Assembly (NCBI GenBank): GCA_021806165.1
Contig: JAJZXY010000001.1
Coordinates: 76,836-140,835 of the forward strand
Reading direction: 5' to 3'
From: Thermoplasmata archaeon
GTDB lineage: Archaea > Thermoplasmatota > Thermoplasmata > Sysuiplasmatales > Sysuiplasmataceae
Length of the DNA stretch: 64,000 nt
Shown: one piece after another, positions 37,840-46,732 of the stretch
Layout: every line of letters begins with the position of its first letter
How positions within the stretch are numbered: position 1 is the first letter of the stretch
Translations under genes and position numbers: made by a program
Notes under the pieces: model-generated
Told to the model about the DNA's origin: nothing
Seen by the model: only the letters and a program-made list of their open reading frames with translations
Databases searched by the model: none

Positions 37840-38568
37840 TCATCCTTTCGCCTGTCGCCTTTGGGCCTTCCCGGCTTTCGCCTTGTACGCTGAAGGGCAA
37901 ATGGAATTCAGGACGCATTCAGGGCAGAGCGGCTTCCTGGCCCCGCAGACAGCCCTGCCGTGCGCTATGAGCAGCGTTGTCAGGTCCCCCCACTCATCCC
38001 TTCCGACGGTTTTCATGAGATCTGCCTCGATATGCTGCGGTGTGCGCGCGGCTGAAAGGCCAAGCCGGATGCTGAGCCTGGCGACATGGGTGTCTACTGC
38101 TACCCCCTCGTTAATCCCGAAGGCAACCGACAGCACCACGTTGGCTGTCTTCCTGGCAACACCCGGAAGGGTTGTTAGCTCCCCGATGCTCTTAGGCACC
38201 TTTCCGCCGTATCTGTCCATGAGCATGGAGCAGGCATCCCTGACGAACCTTGATTTCTGCCTGTAGTATCCGCACGGCTTTACGATCGACTGCAATTCAT
38301 GCAGTCCGGCCGAAGCTGCCCCGCTGGGGACAGGATAGCGCCTGAACAGCTCGGGAGTCACGCTGTTGACCATCGCGTCAGTGCACTGGGCCGACAGTAT
38401 GGTGGCAACCAGAAGCTCCTCGGGTGTGCTGAAATCAAGGCCGCATTTTGCGTCAGGATACCGGGACCTGAGCCTGGCTATCACTTCCGAGGCTCTTTCC
38501 CTTCTTGCAGCAAGGGTACGCCCATGTCCCTTCACCTTCGCCGGTGGCGATTCTGGCATCCCGCTCAT
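37840..38568 (-). CDS. nth: Endonuclease III (DNA glycosylase/AP lyase)
   Basis: Removes oxidised pyrimidines. 242 aa. The helix-hairpin-helix LTTLPGVARKTANVVL contains the catalytic Lys, VDTHVARLSIRLG has the catalytic Asp, and the C-terminal Cys set (VCGARKPLCPECVLNSIC) binds 4Fe-4S. The start ATG 38568 gives a short basic N-terminal extension. It sits between a thioesterase and UDGb genes on the same strand, forming a base-excision repair pair with UDGb. Confidence 0.95.
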   Translation of the reverse strand: MSGMPESPPAKVKGHGRTLAARRERASEVIARLRSRYPDAKCGLDFSTPEELLVATILSAQCTDAMVNSVTPELFRRYPVPSGAASAGLHELQSIVKPCGYYRQKSRFVRDACSMLMDRYGGKVPKSIGELTTLPGVARKTANVVLSVAFGINEGVAVDTHVARLSIRLGLSAARTPQHIEADLMKTVGRDEWGDLTTLLIAHGRAVCGARKPLCPECVLNSICPSAYKAKAGKAQRRQAKG

Positions 38569-38571
38569 GCG

Positions 38572-39027
38572 TCACTTCTGCGCGATGGGGAACTTGTCAT
38601 CGTAGAGTATCATCCAGGTACCTATTCCCCGGGCGCATCTCCTCCCGTCACAGTCAATCAGGTCCATTTCGCAGACAACTATGTTCTTCCCTCCGCGTAT
38701 GACCCTTGCCTCGCATGTCATCTCACCCTTCCTGACAGCTTCCAGGAAGTTGACCTTAAGTTCAATTGTCACCTGATTCCTGCCGCCGTTCACGGTTGCG
38801 GTCGCTGTTCCGCCCGCCGCGTCAATGAGGGTGCAGATGGCACCCCCGTTGACTATTCCCCCGTGCCTGAGAACATGCTCCGCTTCCCCTATCCTGAGCT
38901 TCGCATATCCCTTCTCCACCGAAATAACCTCCACACCGAGATGGCTCAGGAAGGGGTCACCCCGTATTATCGACGCAAGCTGCGCATAGCGGCTGAAGTC
39001 TTCATTTTCCTTTTCCATGTAATCCAT
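38572..39027 (-). CDS. Hotdog-fold thioesterase (PaaI-like)
   Basis: Predicted acyl-CoA thioesterase, about 151 aa. The family signature RHGGIVNGGAICTLIDAAGG contains the catalytic Asp/Gly region, and QVTIELKVNFLEAVRKGE matches the second motif. Substrate unknown. Two Met starts are close (39027 and 39018). It is three bases before nth in the same direction, so probably co-transcribed; the link to DNA repair is only positional. Confidence 0.88.
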   Translation of the reverse strand: MDYMEKENEDFSRYAQLASIIRGDPFLSHLGVEVISVEKGYAKLRIGEAEHVLRHGGIVNGGAICTLIDAAGGTATATVNGGRNQVTIELKVNFLEAVRKGEMTCEARVIRGGKNIVVCEMDLIDCDGRRCARGIGTWMILYDDKFPIAQK

Positions 39028-39064
39028 CCAACAAGCACTGTCAACTGCCTAACGCCCTTCCGGG

Positions 39065-41851
39065 TCAGGAGGCAAGCCTCTTCATCACATACTGCAGGAT
39101 GCCGCCTGCGCGGCAGTATTCCAGCTCCATCTCGTTGTCAAGGCGAACGAGCAGCTTCGAGCTGGATGTCTCATCCCTGCCCCTGGCAGTGAACACCAGG
39201 GTAGCTTCGCACTTCGGCGCCATTTCGTCTGGAAGCATGATGCTGACCTCCTTGGAAAAGTCGATATCAAGCTTGCGGGCATCCTCGCCTTCCATAAACT
39301 GCAGGGGCACAATCCCCATACCTATCAGATTGCTCCTGTGAATCCTTTCGAAACTTCTGGCGACCACAGCCCTGACTCCGAGAAGCCTGGGTCCCTTGGC
39401 AGCCCAGTCCCTGGAGCTGCCAGTACCGTACTCGGCGCCGGCAAACACGACAAGCGGCACCCCCTCCTTCCTGTACTTCTCGGCAGCGTCAAAGATGGTC
39501 ATCCTCTCAGCGTCAGGGAAATGGAGTGTGTATCCTCCCTCCACCCCGGGAACAAGCATATTCTTTATCCTCTTGTTTGCGAATGTTCCCCTCACAAGGA
39601 CCCTGTCATTTCCTCTCCTTGAGCCATATGTGTTGAAGTCTGCAGGTGAAACCCCTTTGCTGATGAGATACTTCCCGGCTGGAGTGTCAGGCGAGAAGGC
39701 ACCAGCGGGCGAGATATGGTCTGTGGTCACAGAATCGCCGTAAACAGCCAGGACCCTTGCATTCAATACCGAATCTATCTTCCCCTCAGCCTTCGGGTCA
39801 AAGCCTGAAAAGAATGGCGGTGACTGTATGTATGTACTCTTCTCATCCCAGCGGTACTGCATTCCCGACGGGACTGATAGTGCATTCCAGTCCTCGTTTG
39901 CTTCTTCGAATCCGGTGTATCGCCTGCGGTACATCTCGGGGGTTACTGCGGTCCCCATCACGCCTACAATCTCCTCCCTGCTTGGCCAGAGGTCCTTCAG
40001 GAATATGTCCCTCCCGTCCACATTCTGTATCGGCTCATGAACAAGGTCCTTGAGGACTGTGCCCGCGAGAGCGTAGGCCACGACCAGCGGAGGCGACATC
40101 AGATAGTTGCCTCGAACGTCGCCATGTATCCTAGCCTCGAAATTCCTGTTTCCCGACAGTACGCTTGCAACAGCCAGCTTCCCCACGTTAACGGCCGTGG
40201 AAATGTGCTCCGGAAGCGGGCCGCTGTTCCCTATGCACGTGGTGCATCCGTACCCTACAAGATAAAAGCCCAGCTTTTCCAGGGGCTCCTTGAGCCCCGA
40301 CTTCTCCAGATAGTCTGTCACCACCCTTGAACCGGGGGCAAGACTTGTCTTAACGTTCTTACCAACCTTCATACCGAGCTCGACGGCCTTCCTGGCAACA
40401 AGGCCCGCCGCTATCATTACCTCGGGATTGCTGGTGTTTGTGCAGCTTGTAATCGCCGCTATCACAACATCGCCGTCGGATATTGCACCCCTGCTTCCGT
40501 CGGAATATGTCACCTCCACACTCTTCCCAACATCCGTGAACCTGACCTGCTGCTGGAGATGGGCCCTGCCGTCCGGTGCGCCCTCGCTTGAGAAATTATT
40601 CCCATGGTGTGTTCCGGCACCACTGGTGGTGAGGAACTCCTTCACGAAATTCTCGGGCACGGCAGAAAGCTCAAGTCTTGCCTGAGGCAGTTTAGGCCCG
40701 GCAACGCTCGGAGTAACACTTGCCAGGTCCAGCTCCACGACTGAGCTGTATACGACATGCGAATAGTCCATGGATGAAAAGCCCTGCGCTGCATAGTATG
40801 ACTTAACAGTTTCAATCAGCTCCTCACTCCTTCCTGTGAACCTGAGGTATTTCAATGTCTGCTCATCCACAGGGAACAGTGCCACCGTTGCACCATACTC
40901 AGGGCACATGTTGGTCAGCGTTGCCCTGTCTGGAATTGTCAGCTTCTGAATCCCGGGGCCGTAAAACTCCACGAACTTCCCGACAACATTGTGCCTGCGG
41001 AGTATCTGGGTGAGAGTAAGCACCAGGTCCGTGGCGGTTACCCCCTCCTTGAGCTCGTTTATAACATGCACCCCTACCACCTCGGGCTGTGAAAGGGCTA
41101 CCGGCTGGCCCAGCACAGCCGCCTCTGCCTCTATCCCTCCAACGCCGAAGCCGAACACGCCTATCCCGTTCACCATTGTTGTGTGCGAGTCAGTCCCCAC
41201 AAGTGTGTCAGGATAGGCAATCTTCCTGCTCCCGTCATCTCTGACATGAACGCACTTTGCCAGGAATTCCAGATTCACCTGGTGGCATATCCCCAGGGAT
41301 GGCGGCATCACCTCGAAACCTTCGAATGCATTGGCTGACCACTTCAGGAGTGAATACCTCTCTGCATTTCTCTTGAATTCCATAGCGCTGTTCAGCATGA
41401 AGGACTGAGCAGTGCCGTACGAGTCCACCTGCACCGAATGGTCTATCACCAGGTTGACTGGCACCTGCGGCTGTATGAGAAGAGGGTCCTTGCCCAGCGC
41501 AGCCATGGCATCCCTCATTGCCGCCAGATCAACGACTGCAGGAACTCCCGTGAAATCCTGCATCAGAACCCTGGAGACCTTGAACGGTATCTCCCTTTCG
41601 ACGGGGGACTGGGCATTCCAGTTGGCGAGCGACCTTATGTCCTCCTCCTTCACCGTCTTGCCGTCGAAGTTCCTGAGCAGTGACTCGAGTACAATCCTGA
41701 TGGTCAGTGGAAGGGTGGAAACGGGTCCGACACCGCTCCTTTCAAGTGCCGGAAGTGAAAAGAAGCTTATCGTCTGCCCCTTGGACGTCCTGAACTCTTC
41801 GATTGTATGCCAGCTGTTGTGAATGTCCTGAGAATCCTGTCCAGTGGTCAT
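39065..41851 (-). CDS. acnA: Aconitate hydratase (AcnA/IRP1 type)
   Basis: TCA-cycle enzyme interconverting citrate and isocitrate. 928 aa. The 4Fe-4S cysteines are C470 (TSCTNTSNPEVM), C536 and C539 (YGCTTCIGNSGP). Substrate motifs DHSVQVDSYG, GTDSHTTMVNG, the FEGFEVMPPS loop and C-terminal EYGTGSSRDWAAKG are present. The start ATG 41851 follows an AT-rich box at about 41870-41880, consistent with a leaderless message. It indicates an oxidative TCA cycle alongside succinyl-CoA synthetase. Confidence 0.97.
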   Translation of the reverse strand: MTTGQDSQDIHNSWHTIEEFRTSKGQTISFFSLPALERSGVGPVSTLPLTIRIVLESLLRNFDGKTVKEEDIRSLANWNAQSPVEREIPFKVSRVLMQDFTGVPAVVDLAAMRDAMAALGKDPLLIQPQVPVNLVIDHSVQVDSYGTAQSFMLNSAMEFKRNAERYSLLKWSANAFEGFEVMPPSLGICHQVNLEFLAKCVHVRDDGSRKIAYPDTLVGTDSHTTMVNGIGVFGFGVGGIEAEAAVLGQPVALSQPEVVGVHVINELKEGVTATDLVLTLTQILRRHNVVGKFVEFYGPGIQKLTIPDRATLTNMCPEYGATVALFPVDEQTLKYLRFTGRSEELIETVKSYYAAQGFSSMDYSHVVYSSVVELDLASVTPSVAGPKLPQARLELSAVPENFVKEFLTTSGAGTHHGNNFSSEGAPDGRAHLQQQVRFTDVGKSVEVTYSDGSRGAISDGDVVIAAITSCTNTSNPEVMIAAGLVARKAVELGMKVGKNVKTSLAPGSRVVTDYLEKSGLKEPLEKLGFYLVGYGCTTCIGNSGPLPEHISTAVNVGKLAVASVLSGNRNFEARIHGDVRGNYLMSPPLVVAYALAGTVLKDLVHEPIQNVDGRDIFLKDLWPSREEIVGVMGTAVTPEMYRRRYTGFEEANEDWNALSVPSGMQYRWDEKSTYIQSPPFFSGFDPKAEGKIDSVLNARVLAVYGDSVTTDHISPAGAFSPDTPAGKYLISKGVSPADFNTYGSRRGNDRVLVRGTFANKRIKNMLVPGVEGGYTLHFPDAERMTIFDAAEKYRKEGVPLVVFAGAEYGTGSSRDWAAKGPRLLGVRAVVARSFERIHRSNLIGMGIVPLQFMEGEDARKLDIDFSKEVSIMLPDEMAPKCEATLVFTARGRDETSSSKLLVRLDNEMELEYCRAGGILQYVMKRLAS

Positions 41852-41993
41852 GGGCAACTCTAACCCCTATTATTGATTAATGTCTTTCGAAAAGAGGGGA
41901 GCTGACAATCCCCCGAACCCGATGAGTTGCAGGCCGCCTCCAGCACGCTGGAAGCAAAGCCCGCATACGCAGCGTAGCCAGCAGGGATGTGCA

Positions 41994-42079
41994 AGCCACC
42001 AGGGAGATTTGAACTCCCGACCTGCTGATTTCCTTGAAATCATACAAGTCAGCCGCTCTACCAGCTGAGCTATGGTGGC
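41994..42079 (-). tRNA. tRNA-Thr(UGU) with 13-nt intron
   Basis: Acceptor GCCACCA pairs with TGGTGGC, discriminator T. D-arm GCTC/GAGC; anticodon stem GCTGA/TCAGC encloses 20 bases. The anticodon TGT (complement of 42044-42046) is followed by an intron; the spliced body is 73 nt. T-arm GGGAG-TTCAAAT-CTCCC. Reads ACA, and ACG by wobble. No encoded CCA. Confidence 0.94.
42030..42042 (-). other. tRNA-Thr intron (13 nt)
   Basis: Placed between positions 37 and 38. The inner helix CTTG/CAAG is perfect, but the 3' bulge counts four bases (GAAA) instead of three, so this is a relaxed bulge-helix-bulge. Borders are thus uncertain by about one base; the extra 13 bases are not. Confidence 0.72.
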
Positions 42080-42134
42080 ACGGACCAGATGAGGAATCGC
42101 GATGTGTTTAAATGATTTGCCCAGACGCCAGACC

Positions 42135-42800
42135 CTAGAACCCCTCCGGGCCGCCGTCTGTGTCGTGCCGCCCGGTGTCGAGAGGGCGGTAGTTGAACGT
42201 AATCTCCCCCTTCTGGAGTCCTTCAGCCTCCTTCTCGCTCATCCTTGTCATAACCACGCCATCACCTATAATCGCGCTGTTCCCGTAGGGATCCTCGACG
42301 ACAAGGCGGAATTGTCTTTCACCCCTCTTCATCATTTCCAGCTCCCCAAGAAGCGCGTTGCACTTCTGGTGCACGTCCTGCTCGGCATCAGCCATCAGGG
42401 TTGAAATCACCTCCCCCACCCTTTCAAGGATTCCCTCGGCATTCGTGATGAAGCTCTCCGAGGCAATTCCGGGCTCAATATCAACACCCAGCTCGGGTAT
42501 CCTTATCGTTCCCGAATTGGACCTGACCACCCTCAGGTCCAGGTCGTCTGTTCCGGATACCGTCGCCTCATACCGCATCGGCCCCTTGTTCTCGAGCGCT
42601 ATCAGGTCAGAGTGCCTGAAGCCGCAGTCCCTGCACATGTAAGTCGTCTGCATAGCAGCCCCGAGATAGGGGATGTCAAGGTTTGTAACCATGTTGACAA
42701 CAGACCGCCCGCCGCATGAAATGCACGGCTGGTCAATCTTAACCTCCACCGGAGGCCCGGCTATTCCATCCTCGCTGCCTCTCTCTTCGTCTTCGCCCAT
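42135..42800 (-). CDS. ZPR1-type zinc-finger protein
   Basis: Archaeal ZPR1 protein with one ZPR1 unit (221 aa). The C4 zinc finger is C26-x2-C29 and C56-x2-C59 (CISCGG, CRDCGF). Then comes the beta-rich domain ending FRLVVEDPYGNSAI. In eukaryotes ZPR1 is a chaperone for eEF1A folding; the same role here is plausible but inferred. A TATA-like box near 42828 lies at the leaderless distance from ATG 42800. Confidence 0.92.
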   Translation of the reverse strand: MGEDEERGSEDGIAGPPVEVKIDQPCISCGGRSVVNMVTNLDIPYLGAAMQTTYMCRDCGFRHSDLIALENKGPMRYEATVSGTDDLDLRVVRSNSGTIRIPELGVDIEPGIASESFITNAEGILERVGEVISTLMADAEQDVHQKCNALLGELEMMKRGERQFRLVVEDPYGNSAIIGDGVVMTRMSEKEAEGLQKGEITFNYRPLDTGRHDTDGGPEGF

Positions 42801-42905
42801 GTCACTGAACCATTCTGTTCATTCGGTAAATAAGCTTGCCCCGCTTTCCCCTGCATATGCCGGGGATCGCAACAGATATCCCGGCTTACCCAATTACAGC
42901 AGGCG

Positions 42906-43304
42906 ATGTCTGCAAGGCTTACACTGAAACTTCCCTCCGGCGAAATAGAATGCGATATCCTCGAAACCAGGGCCGCTGAGGGGTTAATCGGGCAGCTTCC
43001 CGTAAGTGCAAGGGGAAATGTCTGGGGGGAGGAGATATACTTCAGACTGCCGGGGGCCCTGAATGCAGGATCCAAGACCCGGGAGACGGAGGTAGGGGAT
43101 ATTGCCTACTGGGAGGAGGGGCAGTCGCTCTGCATCTTCTTCGGCCCTACGCCGGTCAGCAGGAGCGGCCGCCCCGAGCCTTACGTGCCTGTATTCAGGA
43201 TTGGAAGTCTGGAGCCAACAGGCCGCGCTCTCGCCATTCTCAGGTCCTTTGAACAGGGCCAGGTGATAGCGCTTTACAGGTCGTCGCAGGCCGGGACCGG
43301 GTAG
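42906..43304 (+). CDS. Cyclophilin-like-fold protein (TM1367-like)
   Basis: About 132 aa. Reads as a cyclophilin-like beta barrel: LTLKLPSGEIECDILE, LPVSARGNVWGEEIYF, VGDIAYWEEGQSLCIFFGPTP and PVFRIGSLE. The family has the cyclophilin fold but not the proline-isomerase active site and has no settled function. It stands alone between two minus-strand genes. Confidence 0.85.
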   Translation: MSARLTLKLPSGEIECDILETRAAEGLIGQLPVSARGNVWGEEIYFRLPGALNAGSKTRETEVGDIAYWEEGQSLCIFFGPTPVSRSGRPEPYVPVFRIGSLEPTGRALAILRSFEQGQVIALYRSSQAGTG

Positions 43305-43322
43305 GGTATCGGCCGATCCTGT

Positions 43323-44408
43323 TCAGACCTCGATGAAATCGCGCTTGGCGTCCGTGAGCTTTCTGCAGCCGCTCCTTGTGAGGACAACATCATCCTCTAT
43401 CCTGACCCCTCCATAACTCTCAACATATGCGCCAGGCTCAACCGTCACCACCATTCCCTCTTCCAGCCTGTCCCTGCTTCTCGGGGAGAGAACGGGGCCG
43501 CCGTCATGCACCTGCAGACCGAGGCCGTGGCCGAGGCCGTGTATGAATCTGCCCTTGAACTCAGTGCCGTCGATGACATTCCTGGCGGCGGCATCGACAT
43601 CGCTCTCGAGCGCGCCGGGCTTTATTGCCGCAAACGCAGCATCCTGGGCGGACTTGACAGTCTCATAAAGGAGTCTCTGCCTTTCGGTTGCTTTGCCGAA
43701 CATGTACGTCCTGGTGATGTCAGAGCAGTACATCTCATACTTGCCCCCGAAATCTGCAAGCACAAGATCGCCCTTCTTCAGTTTCAGCTTTCCTGGGAAG
43801 TAATGCGGTATTGCCGTGGTCTTGCCGAATGAAACTATCGGTGAGAACGACGGGCCTTCGCTCCCCTCCTCGTAGAGTGCAATGGAAAGCCTGGAAGCAA
43901 GCTCGCTCTCGGTCATGCCCTCCTTAAGCATCTCTGGTATCCTGTCAGCTGCCCTGGAGGCAATCCGGCACGACTCCGCAATCTTCCTTACCTCATCCCT
44001 GTCCTTGACAGCCCTGCACTTGGCTATCTCCTCGCTTGCATCCACAATCTTCCCCTTGTAGCTCCTCCTGAGAGCCCTGTAGCCCTGGTAGGTCAGGGAG
44101 GGGGCGTTGATACCGATCTTCCTGAACCTGGACGTAAGGGAGGCAACCGCATTCTCGAACTGCTTCCTGGTTCCTACGGTCCTCACCTTCACGTCCAATC
44201 CCTTGAGTGAACCAGCCTCCAGTACGCTTGTGACAACCGAGGTACCCCTGGCGGTTACAACCGCAACAGAGCCCTCGAATATGCCTGATTTTGCCCTTGT
44301 GAAGTACTTGAAATTGTGGTCCGTGTGGCTGTCGCCGCTGTTCACAATAACGACAGCATCAGCCTTGCCGTCGAGCAGGGAAAATAACCTGGAGTTTCTT
44401 GTTTCCAT
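43323..44408 (-). CDS. Xaa-Pro peptidase, M24B family
   Basis: About 361 aa. The N-terminal creatinase-like domain precedes a pita-bread catalytic domain with metal ligands in LVLADFGGKYEMYCSDITRT (two Asp), FIHGLGHGLGLQVHDGG (His), MVVTVEPGAYV (Glu) and VRIEDDVVL (Glu). ATG 44408 is chosen because a TATA box lies 27 bases upstream; the longer open frame has an odd N-terminus. Cleaves dipeptides or N-terminal residues before Pro. It faces archease in a divergent layout. Confidence 0.93.
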   Translation of the reverse strand: METRNSRLFSLLDGKADAVVIVNSGDSHTDHNFKYFTRAKSGIFEGSVAVVTARGTSVVTSVLEAGSLKGLDVKVRTVGTRKQFENAVASLTSRFRKIGINAPSLTYQGYRALRRSYKGKIVDASEEIAKCRAVKDRDEVRKIAESCRIASRAADRIPEMLKEGMTESELASRLSIALYEEGSEGPSFSPIVSFGKTTAIPHYFPGKLKLKKGDLVLADFGGKYEMYCSDITRTYMFGKATERQRLLYETVKSAQDAAFAAIKPGALESDVDAAARNVIDGTEFKGRFIHGLGHGLGLQVHDGGPVLSPRSRDRLEEGMVVTVEPGAYVESYGGVRIEDDVVLTRSGCRKLTDAKRDFIEV

Positions 44409-44430
44409 GCTGGTAAATCTTGAACCGGTT

Positions 44431-44440
44431 ATAATATATG
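44431..44440 (-). promoter_or_regulatory. TATA box for the M24 peptidase gene
   Basis: Minus-strand CATATATTAT is centred 27 bases before ATG 44408, so the message is predicted to be leaderless. Confidence 0.55.
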
Positions 44441-44458
44441 TGCTGAAACGGGGAAGTG

Positions 44459-44467
44459 TTATCTTTA
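44459..44467 (+). promoter_or_regulatory. TATA-like box for archease
   Basis: TTATCTTTA is centred about 25 bases before GTG 44488. It supports GTG 44488 as the start and a leaderless transcript. Confidence 0.42.
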
Positions 44468-44487
44468 CCGTCGCAAATAGAGAAGCA

Positions 44488-44892
44488 GTGAAGTTCAGGG
44501 TGCTCGACCACACGGCCGACGTTCAGATTGAGGCGTTCGGCTCAAGCGCCGCCAAGATATTCGAGAATTCGGCAGCCGGCCTGTTCAGCCAGATCGCTGA
44601 CCTGAAGGAGATAAGGCCCCGGGGGGAGGAGAGGATACAGCTGGAGGCGAAGTCACTGGAGGCTCTCCTGGTCGACTTCCTCAACGAACTTGTCTTCCTC
44701 CACAGCACACTGCACTACCTATTCAGCGAATTCAATGTCACCCTTTCGGGCACAAGGCTTGAATGCACCGCCAGGGGGGAGAGGATTGACAGGCGCAGGC
44801 ACAAACTGAAGAACGATGTGAAGGCTGTAACCTACCACATGCTCGAATTTAATACCAGAGAGGGTTATGCACGGTTCATAATTGATGTGTGA
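44488..44892 (+). CDS. Archease (RtcB cofactor)
   Basis: Archease, 134 aa, activates the tRNA ligase RtcB, which joins exons after tRNA intron removal. It has the metal-binding DHTADV motif near the start, AGLFSQIADL, VDFLNELVFLHS and EFNTREGYARFIIDV at the C-terminus. GTG 44488 gives the family N-terminus KFRVLDHTADV; the long open frame upstream is not coding. Three tRNA genes in this window carry introns, so the protein has local substrates. RtcB itself is not here. Confidence 0.93.
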   Translation: MKFRVLDHTADVQIEAFGSSAAKIFENSAAGLFSQIADLKEIRPRGEERIQLEAKSLEALLVDFLNELVFLHSTLHYLFSEFNVTLSGTRLECTARGERIDRRRHKLKNDVKAVTYHMLEFNTREGYARFIIDV

Positions 44893-44901
44893 GCTGTACC
44901 C

Positions 44902-45864
44902 ATGTCCAAGGCAACATCCGTCGCCCATCCCATGCAGGGGCTTATCAAGTATCACGGCCTGACAGACTCCAGGCTCCGCCTGCCCTACCATGATTCAATC
45001 TCGGTGGCAACCGCCCCCCTTGTTACCAGGACAACTGTGGAGTTCGGCGGTTACCGTTCAGACTCCGCCGTCGTGGACGGCGTGAGGGCCAAAGGGCGCG
45101 TCATGGAGCGCATTCTCAGCATCGCCGATGAAGTCAGAAGGATGTCGGGGTCTCACGAAAGGTTCAGGATGGTGTCAGAGAACAGTTTTCCCTCGGGCGT
45201 CGGACTTGGCGCCTCGTCCTCTGGCTTCGCAGCCCTCGCAACCGCGGCATCTGCAGCGGCAGGGCTCAAACTCTCCAGGGAGCAGCTCTCGGCGCTCTCA
45301 AGGCTTGGCGCAGGGTCTGCCACGCGCTCCGTTGCCGGAGGATTCTCGAGGTGGTTCATGGGCACATGCCATGAAGACAGCTATGCGGTCAGGATTGGTG
45401 GCAGCGAGGTCAGGATGGGCATGGTTGTTGCGCTGGTCGAGAGCCTGAAGCAGACTGAGGATGCCCACAGGGAGGTTGTGGGTTCACCGCTGTATGCGGG
45501 GAGGCTGGCCTATCTGCACTCAGCACTGGCAGAGATGGATGCGGCAATACGCTCGGGGAATGCAGCACGCATAGGAGAGCTCGCTGAGAGGGATACGCTC
45601 ATACTGCACGCGATTACAATGAGCGGCCCTTCCGGCATGATTTTCTGGAAGCCCGAAACGCTCTCTGTCATCTCCGAGGTCAGGAGAATGAGGGGGGAGG
45701 GTATGCACTGCCACTTTTCCATTGATACGGGCGCAACCGTATACATCAACTGTGAAGTGGATGAGATTCCGGAGGTGGAGAGGAGGGTTGCGGCTATGGG
45801 ACTTAAGGCAATCAGGTGCACCGTCGGGGGGCCAAGCAGGCTGACGGGCCGTCACCTGTTCTGA
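44902..45864 (+). CDS. Phosphomevalonate/diphosphomevalonate decarboxylase family
   Basis: GHMP-fold enzyme of isoprenoid lipid synthesis, 320 aa. It begins with HPMQGLIKYHGLTDSRLRLP and YHDSISVATAP; the ATP loop is PSGVGLGASSSGFAA; SIDTGATVYIN holds the conserved catalytic Asp. The bacterial and eukaryotic KYWGK Lys is replaced here (YHGLTD), as I recall for archaeal phosphomevalonate decarboxylases. Acting on mevalonate 5-phosphate or 3,5-bisphosphate is therefore likely, but which one is not decidable from sequence. It starts nine bases after archease. Confidence 0.85.
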   Translation: MSKATSVAHPMQGLIKYHGLTDSRLRLPYHDSISVATAPLVTRTTVEFGGYRSDSAVVDGVRAKGRVMERILSIADEVRRMSGSHERFRMVSENSFPSGVGLGASSSGFAALATAASAAAGLKLSREQLSALSRLGAGSATRSVAGGFSRWFMGTCHEDSYAVRIGGSEVRMGMVVALVESLKQTEDAHREVVGSPLYAGRLAYLHSALAEMDAAIRSGNAARIGELAERDTLILHAITMSGPSGMIFWKPETLSVISEVRRMRGEGMHCHFSIDTGATVYINCEVDEIPEVERRVAAMGLKAIRCTVGGPSRLTGRHLF

Positions 45865-46610
45865 ACCCGCCTTCCCCTCTCGGCGCTCCTCTGCCGTTCA
45901 ATTGCCTCTTCCATTGTCCTCTCCCCCCTTGCGACCTCCCCCGCCAGGCTCCTGGAAATTGTCGTGAGCCCGCCGCTGATCAGCCTGCTCTTGCGCTGTA
46001 TGTTCCTGAGCTCGCCTTCCGATGGCGTTATCTCAGGCCTGTCCACCAGGAACTCCCCGGCTGTCATGCCTATCAGGGAGGCAGCCTCCTCGTCAGAGCC
46101 GGCCTGCCTGCTGGTCCTGCGCTCATCCACCATCTCTATCCTTCCGGACGAGGGCCAGACTGACCTTATGATTCTGTCCCTGTTCGTCGGGTCGCCGTCA
46201 CCTATCCGCACAAAAACCCTTCTCCTGCCCACGAGCGATGCAAGAGTCTTGGTGTAGAATGAAACGCTCTCGGGAGAGGGTGCAATGGCGGTTGCCACCC
46301 GCCGGCCGCCGGAGAAGATCGCAATGCCCGGCCTCTCGCCAGGGTCGATGCCCACCACCACGTCCGAGCTCCAGTCTGTTAGGCCGTTGGAAACGAGCCA
46401 TGCCTTTGTGGTGGTATCCTCCGGCGCGCCGTAAATTGTGAACCTGTCCCCCTCCATTATCACCCTCGGCTGCCCCTTCTTTATTACAACGCTGGTCCCG
46501 TGCGGGATCTTGGTCGACGGGTCGATGTGCTCGAACGGGGTGCCGAGATGCCTGAGCCTGCTGGCGACAGCGTAAGAAAACCTGAAATCATCAGACACGA
46601 CGCTAATCAT
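45852..46610 (-). CDS. Predicted RNase H-fold (RuvC-like) protein
   Basis: 253 aa, no recognised name. Its centre shows the RNase H-fold start VVVGIDPGERPGIAIFSGGRRV, with the first acid Asp; VFVRIGDGD and SDEEAASLIGMTAGEF could supply the other acidic residues. The C-terminal third is basic and helical (RGERTMEEAIERQRSAERG), perhaps nucleic-acid binding. ATG 46610 gives a sensible N-terminus. The end overlaps the convergent decarboxylase gene by 13 bases. Nuclease activity is inferred from fold only. Confidence 0.6.
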   Translation of the reverse strand: MISVVSDDFRFSYAVASRLRHLGTPFEHIDPSTKIPHGTSVVIKKGQPRVIMEGDRFTIYGAPEDTTTKAWLVSNGLTDWSSDVVVGIDPGERPGIAIFSGGRRVATAIAPSPESVSFYTKTLASLVGRRRVFVRIGDGDPTNRDRIIRSVWPSSGRIEMVDERRTSRQAGSDEEAASLIGMTAGEFLVDRPEITPSEGELRNIQRKSRLISGGLTTISRSLAGEVARGERTMEEAIERQRSAERGRRVQNR

Positions 46611-46732
46611 GCAGCGCCTCCGGCAGGGCTGCAACGCACCGCCGCCAATCCACAGCTCGGGTCAGGGCAAGGAACCGCACACTCCTTTCCTGACGCAGAA
46701 TGCACTCCTGGGTATTTATCTGTGCGGTGGCA

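Noticed and set aside
44107..44487. In-frame extension upstream of archease
   Set aside because: Antisense to the M24 peptidase and not homologous to archease; GTG 44488 gives the full family N-terminus.
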